This document shows positions 24,080 through 32,015 of a DNA stretch of 39,120 nucleotides, piece after piece. The stretch's first letter is position 1, and every line of letters starts with the position of its first letter. The notes beneath the pieces were generated by a model that worked only from the letters and a program-made list of their open reading frames with translations, had not been told where the DNA came from and ran no database searches. The translations under genes and the position numbers were made by a program. Source of the DNA: Flavobacterium panici (GTDB lineage Bacteria > Bacteroidota > Bacteroidia > Flavobacteriales > Flavobacteriaceae); assembly GCF_903819335.1 (NCBI RefSeq), contig NZ_CAIJDE010000029.1, forward strand, positions 1-39,120, read 5' to 3'.

Positions 24080-24172
24080 TAATAAATGCCGCTAATCTTT
24101 GTAGAGTTTCTTGTGGAGATTTGCTTCGCCTGTTCGCTATCGCTCGAGTCTCCTCCGTCGAAATGACAAAAA
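24080..24172. repeat. R1 element, partial copy 4
   Basis: Starts at GCCGCTAATCTTTGTAGAG and has only the right arm, ending CGTCGAAATGACAAA. About 20 bases around GCCTGTTCGCTATCGCTCGAG are not found in the other copies. Confidence 0.6.
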
Positions 24173-24208
24173 ATGCGTTGGAATTTGGAATTTAAAAATT
24201 GGAATTTT

Positions 24209-24275
24209 TAATGAATTTCGCTAATCTTTGTAGAGTTTCTAACGAAGATTTCTCGTTCCTCGAAATGACAAGATT
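24209..24275. repeat. R1 element, partial copy 5
   Basis: A right-half copy (CGCTAATCTTTGTAGAGTTTC ... CTCGAAATGACAAGATT). Three R1 copies in a row at 23949-24275 suggest repeated insertion. Confidence 0.6.
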
Positions 24276-24279
24276 GTGC

Positions 24280-24390
24280 TTAAATTCTAAATTCCAAAAT
24301 CTTGATTTCAAAAATAAATTCCAACTCTCAAATCCTAAATTCTAATACGAGCGATTGGAATTTGGAATTTAAAAATTGGAATTTAAAAAA
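24280..24390. repeat. GGAATTT/AAATTCC low-complexity palindromes
   Basis: Inverted runs of AAATTCTAAATTCC and TTGGAATTTGGAATTT facing each other across a short centre (GAGCGATT). A related set is at 28627-28700 and 28935-29024. With the R1 copies this accounts for the 540-base gap between the protease and lipoprotein genes. Confidence 0.55.
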
Positions 24391-24410
24391 TAATCAACCT
24401 TTACTTTTAT

Positions 24411-26867
24411 TTATCTTCTTCCTCTAAAGCCTCCGCCGCCTCTAAATCCACCACCGCCAAAACCACCCTGATGTTGGAAGTTTTGAAAATTTCGGGTTTG
24501 TGATTCTCCGCGGTCTCTGGATAATGCTGAACGATCAAGATCGTTTGTAATATCAGGACGGCCGGCTTCGCCAAGCGGTTTATTCGGTTGTCCGAGGGTT
24601 TGATCTGCTTTTGGGAAATTATCACGCTGGGTTCTGTCACCTAATCGGGTTTCGCCGCCTAGGTTTTGTTCCGGTTTCGGCAAGTTATCACGCTGAATCC
24701 TCTCTCCTGCTCCATTTGCTCCCAATCCCTGATTCGGTTTATTACGTTCAATTGCTTCGCCTGATTTTTTTGATGAACCTAAAGTTCCTGCTTGCGTCCA
24801 GCCGCCGTTTCCGTTATTATAATGACTCCAGTTTCCGTTTGCATCTTTTTTATAAACATGTCCGTCGTGACCTGCGTATACATTATTATTGGTATGAATA
24901 GTTGTTCCTCCGCCTCTGCGATGCGTAATTACACCTTTATTTCCTCCCGAAGTTTCATAACCAATTGCCGTTCCGCGTCGGGTTGTAACGTGTCCTGTCT
25001 GCACCCATTGATTTCCATTTGTAGCGGCAGAATGTCCCCATTGCGCATACGCATTATGTCCTTGATTGGTTCTGGCGTAATTTCCCGTCCACGGATTATA
25101 AGTACTTGCAGCAGTTCGACCGCCATACCAGCCCTGCACACTTGCAGAACGTCCGTATCTTCCCGTTGCCGGATTATACCAGGCCGAAGTTCCGGCAGCG
25201 CCATAAGGTCCGTAAACACGTCTTCCAACGGCATAACCACCCGTCCACGGATTGTAAACTGCTCCTGCTCCATACGCATAAGGCCACGGACGGTAAATAG
25301 GATATAATCCGCCATAATACACATAGGGTGGATAATACCATCCTGTGCCATACGTTAATATAGCACCTACGGTAGCACCAATAATAAAAGCACCTAAATA
25401 TCCTGCTGTTGAACTGCTTTCGACAGTTGTATCGGTTGTGGTTTGCGTAACATAGGTTACATTATATACCGGAGAACTCGGCGGAATGGTATAAATTTCT
25501 TTCGGAACAGAATCGGCTGTTTTCCAGGGCCCGTTAGGACTTGTCGACATGAACCAAACAGCCTGAAAACACAAATAATACAAATCGCCTACTTTTATAA
25601 TTTTCTCCTGTGTATTGCTTGCATATTGCATTTTTGTACCTTCAATAGGTTTAAACTGAGGCGCTCCGTCATAGGTTACTTTTACTTTGGCTTCGGCATC
25701 AGATTTCTTTAAAATTGCAGTTGTGGGAACTTGTGCCAGCATAACGGCATCTTTGGCTTCCTGCGTTCCGGGCACAGATGATAATACATTGGCGCGCGGC
25801 GAATCTTTAGGGATTTTGGCAAAATCAGCAGGAAGGTTATTTCCGGCATATGTCCACGGTCCGGTTAAGTCTTTCGATTTAAACCATCTTCCGGAGAAAA
25901 GTACATAATATTGTCCATCGGCTTCATTGGCAAAAATATCATTTTCGGTATTATCAATGTACATTAATTTAGTTCCCGGAATCTTGATAAATTTTGGATT
26001 TCCGTATACGGCAATTAATTCAGCTGGTTTATTGCTGTAAAAAACTTCAGGAGCCGTTCCCGTTGAAGGAGGCGGAATCATCTTTTTAACATCATCAAAA
26101 TTTTGTCCTGAAGGCAGGTTAATTAACCCCGAAGGCAATTTTCCTGTTTTGATCCATTTACCGTCTATTTTTTTGGAAGTCAGCCAGACATTCTCAGCCA
26201 ACAGATAATAATCTTTAGAAGTTTTATCAAAAAATAAATCCCAGTTTGTATTGACAACATATTGTATATCTGTTTTTTCAACAGGCACTAAAACCGGTTC
26301 TCCCTGCACTATTAATAAAATTGCAGGATTGGTGCTGTAAAAAATCGCAGGCGGATCGTTCTTCGCCGTAATTCCTTTTGCAGGGCTTTTGGTCTGGCTT
26401 AAATCAGCCAGAATACGATCTACAGAAATAGGATCTCCGCTTACAGGCAGTGTTTCTTTAAAGAGTTTTTCCATTTCGGGAACTTTCTTTTTGTCGAGAG
26501 CAGGAAATCGTACATCAGTTACCTGAAGATTTTTAATAAAAGCGCTTCGGTTGTCTTTATCCACCAAAGTTTCGGCTTTTAAAGAAGCTACACCTATAAC
26601 TTGTTTGCCATCTTTTGGCGTTAACGAAAATGCCAGTCGGGCTGTAATTTCTTTATAATCTTTCCAATCATCGACCTGGGGCTGATAATAAACGAGTTTT
26701 GTACCGTTATTTTCGGCTTCGCGCGGCCAGCCGTTATCGGCAAATGCAGCATCGGCAGTATCAGACTTTACCGCTTCGGGATTTGTTTGATCTATATCTT
26801 TATCTTTTTTGCAGGAGAACAAAACTGTGCTCAAACAAACTACAATTATTAGAAAAGCTTTTTTCAT
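24411..26867 (-). CDS. Large lipoprotein with three repeated beta domains and Gly/Arg-rich tail
   Basis: The inner ATG at 26867 is preferred to the one at 26891 because it starts a clean lipoprotein signal (MKKAFLIIVVCLSTVLFSC, lipobox Cys 19). Three related domains of about 90 residues follow, with landmarks FYSTNPAILLIVQGEP / FYSNKPAELIAVYGNP, DIQYVVNTN / KLMYIDNTE / KMQYASNTQ and the Trp-rich YYLLAENVW / YYVLFSGRWF / YYLCFQAVWF. Then comes a glycine-rich hydrophobic stretch (AGYLGAFIIGATVGAILT), then YNPWTGGYAVGR-type and TGRYGR repeats, and a tail with RDNLPKPEQNLGGE repeats ending GGFGGGGFRGGGGFRGRR. I do not recognise a definite family; the YNPWTG repeats are known from proteobacterial cell-surface proteins. 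Probably outer-membrane or surface-exposed. Confidence 0.85.
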   Translation of the reverse strand: MKKAFLIIVVCLSTVLFSCKKDKDIDQTNPEAVKSDTADAAFADNGWPREAENNGTKLVYYQPQVDDWKDYKEITARLAFSLTPKDGKQVIGVASLKAETLVDKDNRSAFIKNLQVTDVRFPALDKKKVPEMEKLFKETLPVSGDPISVDRILADLSQTKSPAKGITAKNDPPAIFYSTNPAILLIVQGEPVLVPVEKTDIQYVVNTNWDLFFDKTSKDYYLLAENVWLTSKKIDGKWIKTGKLPSGLINLPSGQNFDDVKKMIPPPSTGTAPEVFYSNKPAELIAVYGNPKFIKIPGTKLMYIDNTENDIFANEADGQYYVLFSGRWFKSKDLTGPWTYAGNNLPADFAKIPKDSPRANVLSSVPGTQEAKDAVMLAQVPTTAILKKSDAEAKVKVTYDGAPQFKPIEGTKMQYASNTQEKIIKVGDLYYLCFQAVWFMSTSPNGPWKTADSVPKEIYTIPPSSPVYNVTYVTQTTTDTTVESSSTAGYLGAFIIGATVGAILTYGTGWYYPPYVYYGGLYPIYRPWPYAYGAGAVYNPWTGGYAVGRRVYGPYGAAGTSAWYNPATGRYGRSASVQGWYGGRTAASTYNPWTGNYARTNQGHNAYAQWGHSAATNGNQWVQTGHVTTRRGTAIGYETSGGNKGVITHRRGGGTTIHTNNNVYAGHDGHVYKKDANGNWSHYNNGNGGWTQAGTLGSSKKSGEAIERNKPNQGLGANGAGERIQRDNLPKPEQNLGGETRLGDRTQRDNFPKADQTLGQPNKPLGEAGRPDITNDLDRSALSRDRGESQTRNFQNFQHQGGFGGGGFRGGGGFRGRR

Positions 26868-26981
26868 AAATTTAAAAGTTAGATTATTCATTAAAAATTT
26901 ATTCTCTGGGGTATTCCTGTAAAATTGTTTCGAATAAAATTAAATCCATACAACATATAAAACTATTATTCAGCTATTTAG

Positions 26982-27009
26982 TTGGTTTCAAATTCTAACT
27001 TGAAACCAA
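26982..27009. promoter_or_regulatory. Hairpin TTGGTTTCAA-8-TTGAAACCAA
   Basis: A perfect 10-bp inverted repeat with an 8-base loop in the 369-base divergent gap between the lipoprotein and OsmC genes. It may be a leader hairpin of the lipoprotein transcript or an operator. The adjacent run AAAAAAGAG is not a terminator tail. Confidence 0.3.
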
Positions 27010-27143
27010 AAAAGAGATAAATAATCATCCTTTCTCCTTAGATTTAAAATTTATCTGAAAAAAAATTATAAACTAAAGTTTTGATCCAGCCCAGTAAAAT
27101 CTATCATTATAAATTATTTTTATAAGTGCTAAAAATTATTAAT

Positions 27144-27174
27144 TTGATTAATAAACATTGTCACCATAAATTTG
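27144..27174 (+). promoter_or_regulatory. Promoter of the OsmC gene
   Basis: TTG at 27144-27146, 20-base spacer, TAAATTTG at 27167-27174: a good Bacteroidota promoter. Just after it, ATCAAACAAATGATTTGAT (6-bp perfect arms around 7 bases) overlaps the expected transcription start and could be an operator. Confidence 0.65.
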
Positions 27175-27236
27175 TCTCATCAAAATCAAACAAATGATTT
27201 GATCATCTTAAAAAATAACTTTAAAAAATAGAAATC

Positions 27237-27653
27237 ATGAAATTTACAAGAAGAGCAAACGCAAACTGGAAAGGTACAGGAATGGAAGGAAAAGGTACTA
27301 TTAGTACTCAAAGCACAACTTTAGATAATGCACAATTATCTTTTAAAACTCGTTTCGAACAAGGTGTTGGAACAAACCCAGAAGAATTAATCGCAGCGGC
27401 ACATTCTGGATGTTTCACCATGCAGTTAAGCTTTTTATTATCTGAAGCTGGTTTTGTTCCGGAAGATTTAGATACAACTGCTAAAGTAACTTTTGAAGAC
27501 GGAACTATTACTTTGATCCAATTAGAATTAACTGGAAAAGTTCCTGGAATCTCTGCAGAAGATTTTCAAAAAGCAGCTCAAAAAGCAAAAGAAATTTGTC
27601 CAATTTCGAAATTATTGAACACTGAAATTACTTTGGCGGTAACGTTGAATTAA
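27237..27653 (+). CDS. osmC: OsmC-family peroxidase (OsmC subfamily)
   Basis: A 138-aa protein of the OsmC branch rather than Ohr. MKFTRRANANWKGTGMEGKG is the OsmC-type start. R39 and E49/E50 lie around GVGTNPEELIAAAHSGCF with the peroxidatic C59, and the resolving C121 lies in AKEICPISKLLN. OsmC reduces organic hydroperoxides in the cytoplasm and is usually linked to osmotic or stationary-phase stress. It has its own promoter; the next gene follows after 205 bases that contain an R1 repeat, so an operon is doubtful. Together with Ohr at 3192 the window carries both subfamilies. Confidence 0.93.
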   Translation: MKFTRRANANWKGTGMEGKGTISTQSTTLDNAQLSFKTRFEQGVGTNPEELIAAAHSGCFTMQLSFLLSEAGFVPEDLDTTAKVTFEDGTITLIQLELTGKVPGISAEDFQKAAQKAKEICPISKLLNTEITLAVTLN

Positions 27654-27678
27654 TTTCTAGATAATAAAATTTCAACAT

Positions 27679-27790
27679 AATCTTGTCATTCTGAGGAACG
27701 AAGAATCTTCGTAAGTAACTCCGCTTGGTAAGCATCCAATCTTTGTAGAGCTTCTTGCGAAGATTTCTCCTCCGTCGAAATGACAAGATT
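27679..27790. repeat. R1 palindromic element, copy 6
   Basis: AATCTTGTCATTCTGAGGAACG on the left, core CCAATCTTTGTAGAG, and CCGTCGAAATGACAAGATT on the right. The AATCTAAAATC leader of the next gene follows about 25 bases later, as at 3603-3650. Confidence 0.8.
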
Positions 27791-27814
27791 GTGTTGAATT
27801 TTCAAATAAAACAA

Positions 27815-27858
27815 CACAACAATCTAAAATCTAAAATCAACAATCTAAAATTTTAAAC
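27815..27858 (+). promoter_or_regulatory. Leader shared with ohr
   Basis: CAATCTAAAATCTAAAATC followed by AACAATCTAAAATTTTAAAC and the ATG. Over about 45 bases it is almost the same as the leader of ohr (3603-3650, minus strand). Confidence 0.5.
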
Positions 27859-28626
27859 ATGAAAACAATTAAAAGCTTTTTAGCATTCGCAGCAATAATC
27901 TTTAGTTTAGTATTTACATCAGCAAATGTAAACGCACAAGCTGCTCCACAAATTAAAAATGTAGTATTAGTACACGGTGCTTTTGCAGACGGTTCCGGAT
28001 GGAAAGGTTTGTACCAGATTTTAACCAAAAAAGGATATAATGTAACGATTGTTCAAAATCCGTTAAGCTCTTTAGAAGATGATGTTAAAGCAACAAATTT
28101 AGCTCTTGACAAACAAGACGGACCAACAATTTTGGTTGGACATTCTTGGGGGGGAACTGTAATTACAGAAGCTGGAAATCACCCAAAAGTTGCGGCTTTA
28201 GTTTATGTTGCTGCTTTACAGCCTGATAATGGTGAAAACTCTATTCAATGGTTACAAACTGCGCCTCCTGCTCCAGAAAATGGTGTATTGCCTCCAGATG
28301 ATAAAGGAATTGCTTATTATGATAAAGCTAAATTTCACGCTGGTTTTGCAGGTGATTTAAGTAAAGAAGATGCTGAATTTATGTTTGCTTCGCAAGGTGC
28401 TTTTCACGCTCAGGGTTTTGGAACTCCAATTACTAAAGCAGCATGGAGAACTAAACCTTCTTACGGAATCGTAGCAACTGAAGATAAAAGTATCAATCCT
28501 GATATCGAACGTGCAATGTACAAACGTTCTAACACAAAAATTACAGAGATAAAAGGAAGCCACGTAGTTTTCATTTCTCAGCCGGCAAAAGTTGCCGATG
28601 TGATTATTGCGGCTTCGAAAAAATAA
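27859..28626 (+). CDS. Exported serine alpha/beta hydrolase
   Basis: A 255-aa hydrolase with a signal peptide (about residues 1-27, ending VNAQA). The core has VVLVHGAFADGSGW (oxyanion loop, 35-48), the nucleophile S96 in VGHSWGG, D209 near ATEDKS and H235 in KGSHVVF, forming a normal Ser-Asp-His triad. Unlike the two hydrolases at 3795 and 5867 the nucleophile is serine, so it is an esterase- or lactonase-like enzyme. The family contains exported esterases and signalling-molecule hydrolases; the substrate is not known. It follows a leader nearly identical to that of ohr. Confidence 0.9.
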   Translation: MKTIKSFLAFAAIIFSLVFTSANVNAQAAPQIKNVVLVHGAFADGSGWKGLYQILTKKGYNVTIVQNPLSSLEDDVKATNLALDKQDGPTILVGHSWGGTVITEAGNHPKVAALVYVAALQPDNGENSIQWLQTAPPAPENGVLPPDDKGIAYYDKAKFHAGFAGDLSKEDAEFMFASQGAFHAQGFGTPITKAAWRTKPSYGIVATEDKSINPDIERAMYKRSNTKITEIKGSHVVFISQPAKVADVIIAASKK

Positions 28627-28720
28627 ATTTCAATTTTTTTAAATTCCAAAAATGGAGTAAAATTCCAAAATTTAAATTCCAAATTCCAAAAAAAAATGGG
28701 AATTGAAATTTCAAAATATT
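28627..28720. repeat. AATTCCAAA low-complexity repeat
   Basis: Runs of AATTCCAAAAT and AAATTCCAAATTCC follow the hydrolase stop. Related to the repeats at 24280 and 28935. No gene is visible. Confidence 0.5.
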
Positions 28721-28721
28721 C

Positions 28722-28831
28722 ATAATCTTGTCATTTCGACGTAAGGAGAAATCTCCGCGAGTAGCTCTACAAAGATTGGCGACATTCTATACGGAGTTTC
28801 TTGCGGAGATTTCTCCTTTCGTCGAAATGAC
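28722..28831. repeat. R1 palindromic element, copy 7
   Basis: Left arm TTGTCATTTCGACGTAAGG, right arm CTTTCGTCGAAATGACA, core AAAGATTGGCGACATTC in the inverted sense compared with copies 2, 3 and 6. Confidence 0.8.
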
Positions 28832-28837
28832 ATTTCT

Positions 28838-28923
28838 TTGTCTAGAATAATAACAGGTTTTATAAAGATTGGCGACAATCTGTGTAGAGTTTCTTGTGTG
28901 ATTCGTCGTTCCTCGGAATGACA
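28838..28923. repeat. R1 element, partial copy 8
   Basis: A degenerate half-copy: AAAGATTGGCGACAATC followed by GTTCCTCGGAATGACAAA. A frame running through this region on the minus strand is an artefact of the repeat. Confidence 0.55.
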
Positions 28924-28934
28924 AAAACAGAAAA

Positions 28935-29024
28935 ATTCCAAATTCCAAGCCTTAACAAATTTGGAATTTGGAATTTTTATATTGGAATTTTCCTTGGAAT
29001 TTGGAATTTTTATATTGGAATTTC
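28935..29024. repeat. Tandem TTGGAATTTGGAATTTTTATA repeat
   Basis: Two directly repeated units of about 32 bases (TTGGAATTTGGAATTTTTAT then ATTGGAATTT) at roughly 28962-29024, preceded by the inverted AAATTCCAAGC. It lies between R1 and the oxyR stop. Confidence 0.55.
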
Positions 29025-29027
29025 CCT

Positions 29028-29999
29028 TTAAGAAACTTTACTAATAGCTTTTACAAAATACGGTGAATCGTTCCAGCGGATTTTTTTGTATGCGAAATCT
29101 TTTTTGAGTGCATCGGGAAGGCAGTTCCAAACGGCTTCGTTCATTTTTTCTAATAATAATTTCTTCGAAAAAGAATCTGAAACTACTAAACTGATTTCCC
29201 TTACCGGAATGGGTTCTTTGAAAGGTTTAAAAAGCTGAGATTGTGCTTCGTTTAAAATAGAAAGCTGCGGAATAATCGCAAATCCTAAATGTGCGCGAAC
29301 GAGATTTTTTAAGGTTTCTATTGAATTGATATCGTAGGTAAACTGTTCTTTTATTTTATCTGATGATTTTAATCCGCAAATGTCCAAAAGCTGTGCATTG
29401 TAGCAATATTCGTGATGCAGCAGCAATAGTTCGGTTTTGTCTCCGGGCTGAAGTTCATAAAAATCTTCTTTTGCCATTGGATGTGATTCATTTAAATAAG
29501 CTACAAAAGGCTCTTTAAAAATAACATGTTCAATTAAATTGGAATTTCCCGTTGGTGTCGCCATAATAGCTACATCAATCGCACCAATTTCCAGATCTCT
29601 CATTAAATGTCCCGTGTAACCTTCTTTAATAATAAAATGCACTTTTGGTGCCGCTTCTTTCATCGCATTTATAAACAACGGAATGAGATAAGGTGACAAA
29701 GTTGAAATTATTCCAAGCTTTAATTCTCCTTCTAAAAGATTTTTTTCATTCACCACAAAATCACGGATTTCATCGGCTTCGCGAAGAATTTTTCTGGCTT
29801 TGTTGATTATTTCTGTTCCGAGGATTGTTGGTGTTAAAGGCACTTTATTTCGGTCAAAAATCTTGATTCCAATTTCTTCTTCGAGATTTTTTAACTGAAT
29901 CGTTAATCCGGGCTGCGTTACCATGCAGACTTCGGCCGCTCTTGCAAAATGGCGTTCGTCATCTAAAGCAACAATATATTTTAACTGCTGAATGGTCAT
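29028..29999 (-). CDS. oxyR: OxyR peroxide-sensing LysR-type regulator
   Basis: A 323-aa LysR-type regulator. The N-terminal winged HTH (TIQQLKYIVALDDERHFARAAEVCMVTQPGLTIQLKNLEEEIG) is followed by the effector domain. C199 and C208 lie in HHEYCYNAQLLDICGL with a C-x8-C spacing, the same as the redox pair of Escherichia coli OxyR and, by chance or conservation, with the same numbering. H2O2 would form the disulfide that switches the regulator. The likely regulon includes peroxidases and iron-handling genes. It stands alone on the minus strand, about 330 bases from the siderophore-interacting gene. Its own promoter was not clearly found. Confidence 0.93.
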   Translation of the reverse strand: MTIQQLKYIVALDDERHFARAAEVCMVTQPGLTIQLKNLEEEIGIKIFDRNKVPLTPTILGTEIINKARKILREADEIRDFVVNEKNLLEGELKLGIISTLSPYLIPLFINAMKEAAPKVHFIIKEGYTGHLMRDLEIGAIDVAIMATPTGNSNLIEHVIFKEPFVAYLNESHPMAKEDFYELQPGDKTELLLLHHEYCYNAQLLDICGLKSSDKIKEQFTYDINSIETLKNLVRAHLGFAIIPQLSILNEAQSQLFKPFKEPIPVREISLVVSDSFSKKLLLEKMNEAVWNCLPDALKKDFAYKKIRWNDSPYFVKAISKVS

Positions 30000-30065
30000 T
30001 TGTGGAGTTTCTAAGATACTGAGATGCTAAGGTACTAAGATTTTTTTCTTTTTTGTTCGGGAATA

Positions 30066-30098
30066 AACTTTGTCAAAGTTTTGAACTTTGACAAAGTT
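30066..30098. repeat. Perfect 15-bp palindrome AACTTTGTCAAAGTT-TTG-AACTTTGACAAAGTT
   Basis: Arms of 15 bp separated by only 3 bases, upstream of oxyR. It is like the AAGGTTTT palindromes at 3089-3177 in design. It could be a terminator for leftward transcripts, but no T-run follows on either strand, so a dispersed palindrome is more likely. It occupies part of the 333-base gap between oxyR and the SIP gene. Confidence 0.6.
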
Positions 30099-30282
30099 AT
30101 TACGCGTGAAAAATATTTGTAAAACTTTAACAATACTTTCAAAACCAAAAATATAGAATTTATCGTACATATATGAAATGGTGTTAGAGAATGGGCGTAA
30201 ATTCAAATGGTATTTGTTTTTGGAGCATATTGGGTTTATCATTCTTATAATATCGTTGATGTTCCACTTAATATTTTAACCA

Positions 30283-30320
30283 AGAAAGCGATCCCAATAA
30301 GATCGCTTTTTTCTTTTTGT
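30283..30320. terminator. Terminator after the SIP gene
   Basis: AAGCGATC (30287-30294 region) pairs with GATCGCTT with a 7-base loop, followed by T-rich sequence on the plus strand and preceded by A-rich sequence, so it works in both directions in principle. It lies 15 bases beyond the stop of the minus-strand SIP gene. Confidence 0.6.
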
Positions 30321-30332
30321 TACTTCAGGAAA

Positions 30333-31058
30333 TTAAAGTCCAACTTTTCCTTCTGCCCAATAGGGCTGTGTGTGAATGTTTTTGTTTGAAACGCCTTTTT
30401 CTCTTAACGCTTTTCGAAATGCCTGAATGGACTTGGCATTTCCCATTAAATAGAAGTATCCATTTTTCCATAAGTTCCAGATTTCGGGATCAAGATTTTG
30501 AAGTGATTTTATTGCCGATTCTGCTTTGCGGATTGATTTTGGAACGATATCTACATTTAGCCCTAACTTTTTGGGAATATCTGTCGAAAGTTCATCTAAT
30601 TCCAAAATTCCCAAATAGTTATTTTCGGTTCGGTTAATTTCGTCTTTCATGCTTATGAAAACACTGATACAGGTTTCGTCACCAAAAAAGAAATGGTATT
30701 TTGCTTCTTTATTAAAAATTTTAAAACCTCTTGGCATGCCAACGGTAATTTGGTCATTGGGTTTTAAATTATTTATAAATGCGCTTCCGGGGCCGTTATT
30801 GTGAATATGAAAGATAACTTCAAATGTTCCGTTTTCGCTGTTCCATTTACTTGGGGTATAATTGCGATAATTGGTATCGTTAATCCGAATTACTATGGCT
30901 TGCCCGAGCTTGAATTTAACATGCGGAAAAGTACCTTTAAAATTGATTATTTTTATATTCGGGCTTGGTGTTTCTATAGTCATCACGCTTACTTTGGAAA
31001 TTTTACCGGCAAAGGCCATTTCCATAAAATCGCCAATAATTTTAGGCATTGAACTCAT
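30333..31058 (-). CDS. Siderophore-interacting FAD protein
   Basis: A 241-aa protein of the siderophore-interacting protein (SIP) family, cytoplasmic flavin reductases that release iron from ferric siderophores. The FAD-binding segment RNYTPSKW (RxYT(P) motif) lies in NYRNYTPSKWN near residue 63. Further landmarks are GPGSAFINNLKPNDQI and FFGDETCISVF, and the C-terminal AFRKALREKGVSNKNIHTQPYWAEGKVGL is the typical SIP end. It is the last gene of a run of minus-strand genes headed by GNAT, MarR and AraC, separated from AraC by 81 bases. The AraC regulator may sense ferric siderophore or iron, but nothing in the sequence proves it. Confidence 0.88.
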   Translation of the reverse strand: MSSMPKIIGDFMEMAFAGKISKVSVMTIETPSPNIKIINFKGTFPHVKFKLGQAIVIRINDTNYRNYTPSKWNSENGTFEVIFHIHNNGPGSAFINNLKPNDQITVGMPRGFKIFNKEAKYHFFFGDETCISVFISMKDEINRTENNYLGILELDELSTDIPKKLGLNVDIVPKSIRKAESAIKSLQNLDPEIWNLWKNGYFYLMGNAKSIQAFRKALREKGVSNKNIHTQPYWAEGKVGL

Positions 31059-31139
31059 AATTTTCAGGTTTTAAAATTCAATTCAAAATTGAACATAAAG
31101 CACTAAAAAGACATTGAATAATAAATGGCAATGATTGGA

Positions 31140-31988
31140 CTATTCACGGAATTTTTTGCGAAAGGCAAGCGGGGTTTCTTTGGTTATTTTTTTAAATAAT
31201 CGCGAAAAGTAAGTATGATCTTCAAAACCGAGTGCAAAAGCAATTTCCTTTACTTCATTATCAGTATAATAAAGAAGTCTCTGGGCTTCGGTAATCATAG
31301 CGTTTTGCAGCCAATAAGTTACCGATTTTCCCGAAGAAGCATTGACACAGTCATTGAGATGGGAAGTTGTGATATTTAATTTCTTTGCAAAATATGACGG
31401 GCTTTTGAGAAAGGTACGATCTGAAATGAGTTTTTTGAAATTGTTATAAATTATTCCTGATTGATTTTTTAGTTCCTTAATTTGGCTTTTTGAGTCTGAA
31501 TAGATATTGGCTAAATTGTAAATCAAGGCATTAAAAAGACCATTAATAATTTGTGCTTTATTTGGATTTAAACTTTTAAAACTGCGATGCAATAAATCGA
31601 TGGTATCCAAAAGTTCTTCTTTATATTCCGTATTAATTGTATTTAACTGTTCGGAAGTTTTTAAATTCTGGAAAATCTCGATACAATTATTCGGAATAAG
31701 AAATGGAGCCACACCAATATAGTATCCTGCTGCGTCTATCGAACCATCCTGTCCGTGATGAATTTGAAGCGGTTTGATCATCAGTACATTAATGGCTTTT
31801 ATTTCGATATCGATCATGTCACATTTTAAAATGGCATGTCCTTTTGTGAGCACAAAAAAAATAAAAAAATCATCACGGTGCGCTTCTAATTTAGCATCGA
31901 AATTGGCCAGATCGTCTGCAGAATGATAGGCAATAAAAATACCGCCAACAGCTTCGGGACTTTGATTGTATATGGGTATTTTTTTCAA
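31140..31988 (-). CDS. AraC-family transcription regulator
   Basis: A 282-aa regulator. The N-terminal about 150 residues form an AraC cupin-type ligand domain (FFIFFVLTKGHAILKCD, MIKPLQIHHGQDG). The C-terminal double HTH spans roughly residues 180-280: FAKKLNITTSHLNDCVNASSGKSVTYWLQNAMITEAQRLLYYTDNEVKEIAFALGFEDHTYFSRLFKKITKETPLAFRKK is written here only by its key parts, the ITTSHLND and GFEDHTYFSRLFKKITKETP motifs, which are the two helix-turn-helix units. It lies between MarR and SIP on the same strand, so SIP is the closest possible target. The ligand is unknown. Confidence 0.92.
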   Translation of the reverse strand: MKKIPIYNQSPEAVGGIFIAYHSADDLANFDAKLEAHRDDFFIFFVLTKGHAILKCDMIDIEIKAINVLMIKPLQIHHGQDGSIDAAGYYIGVAPFLIPNNCIEIFQNLKTSEQLNTINTEYKEELLDTIDLLHRSFKSLNPNKAQIINGLFNALIYNLANIYSDSKSQIKELKNQSGIIYNNFKKLISDRTFLKSPSYFAKKLNITTSHLNDCVNASSGKSVTYWLQNAMITEAQRLLYYTDNEVKEIAFALGFEDHTYFSRLFKKITKETPLAFRKKFRE

Positions 31989-32015
31989 TGCTTATGATAT
32001 TTCGAATATGAGGAA

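Noticed and set aside
24611..25908. Several plus- and minus-strand frames inside the large lipoprotein gene
   Set aside because: Glycine- and arginine-rich repeat codons keep other frames open; signal peptide and domains support only the minus-strand lipoprotein frame.
28720..28941. A 73-codon minus-strand frame near the R1 copies at 28.8 kb
   Set aside because: Same repeat-derived peptide as at 2021; a by-product of the palindromes.
30066..30098. A rho-independent terminator upstream of oxyR
   Set aside because: The stem is perfect but no T-run follows on either strand; it fits better as a dispersed palindrome.
30207..30637. Frames of 60 and 106 codons opposite the SIP gene
   Set aside because: They overlap the SIP gene on the other strand and a terminator; no recognised features.
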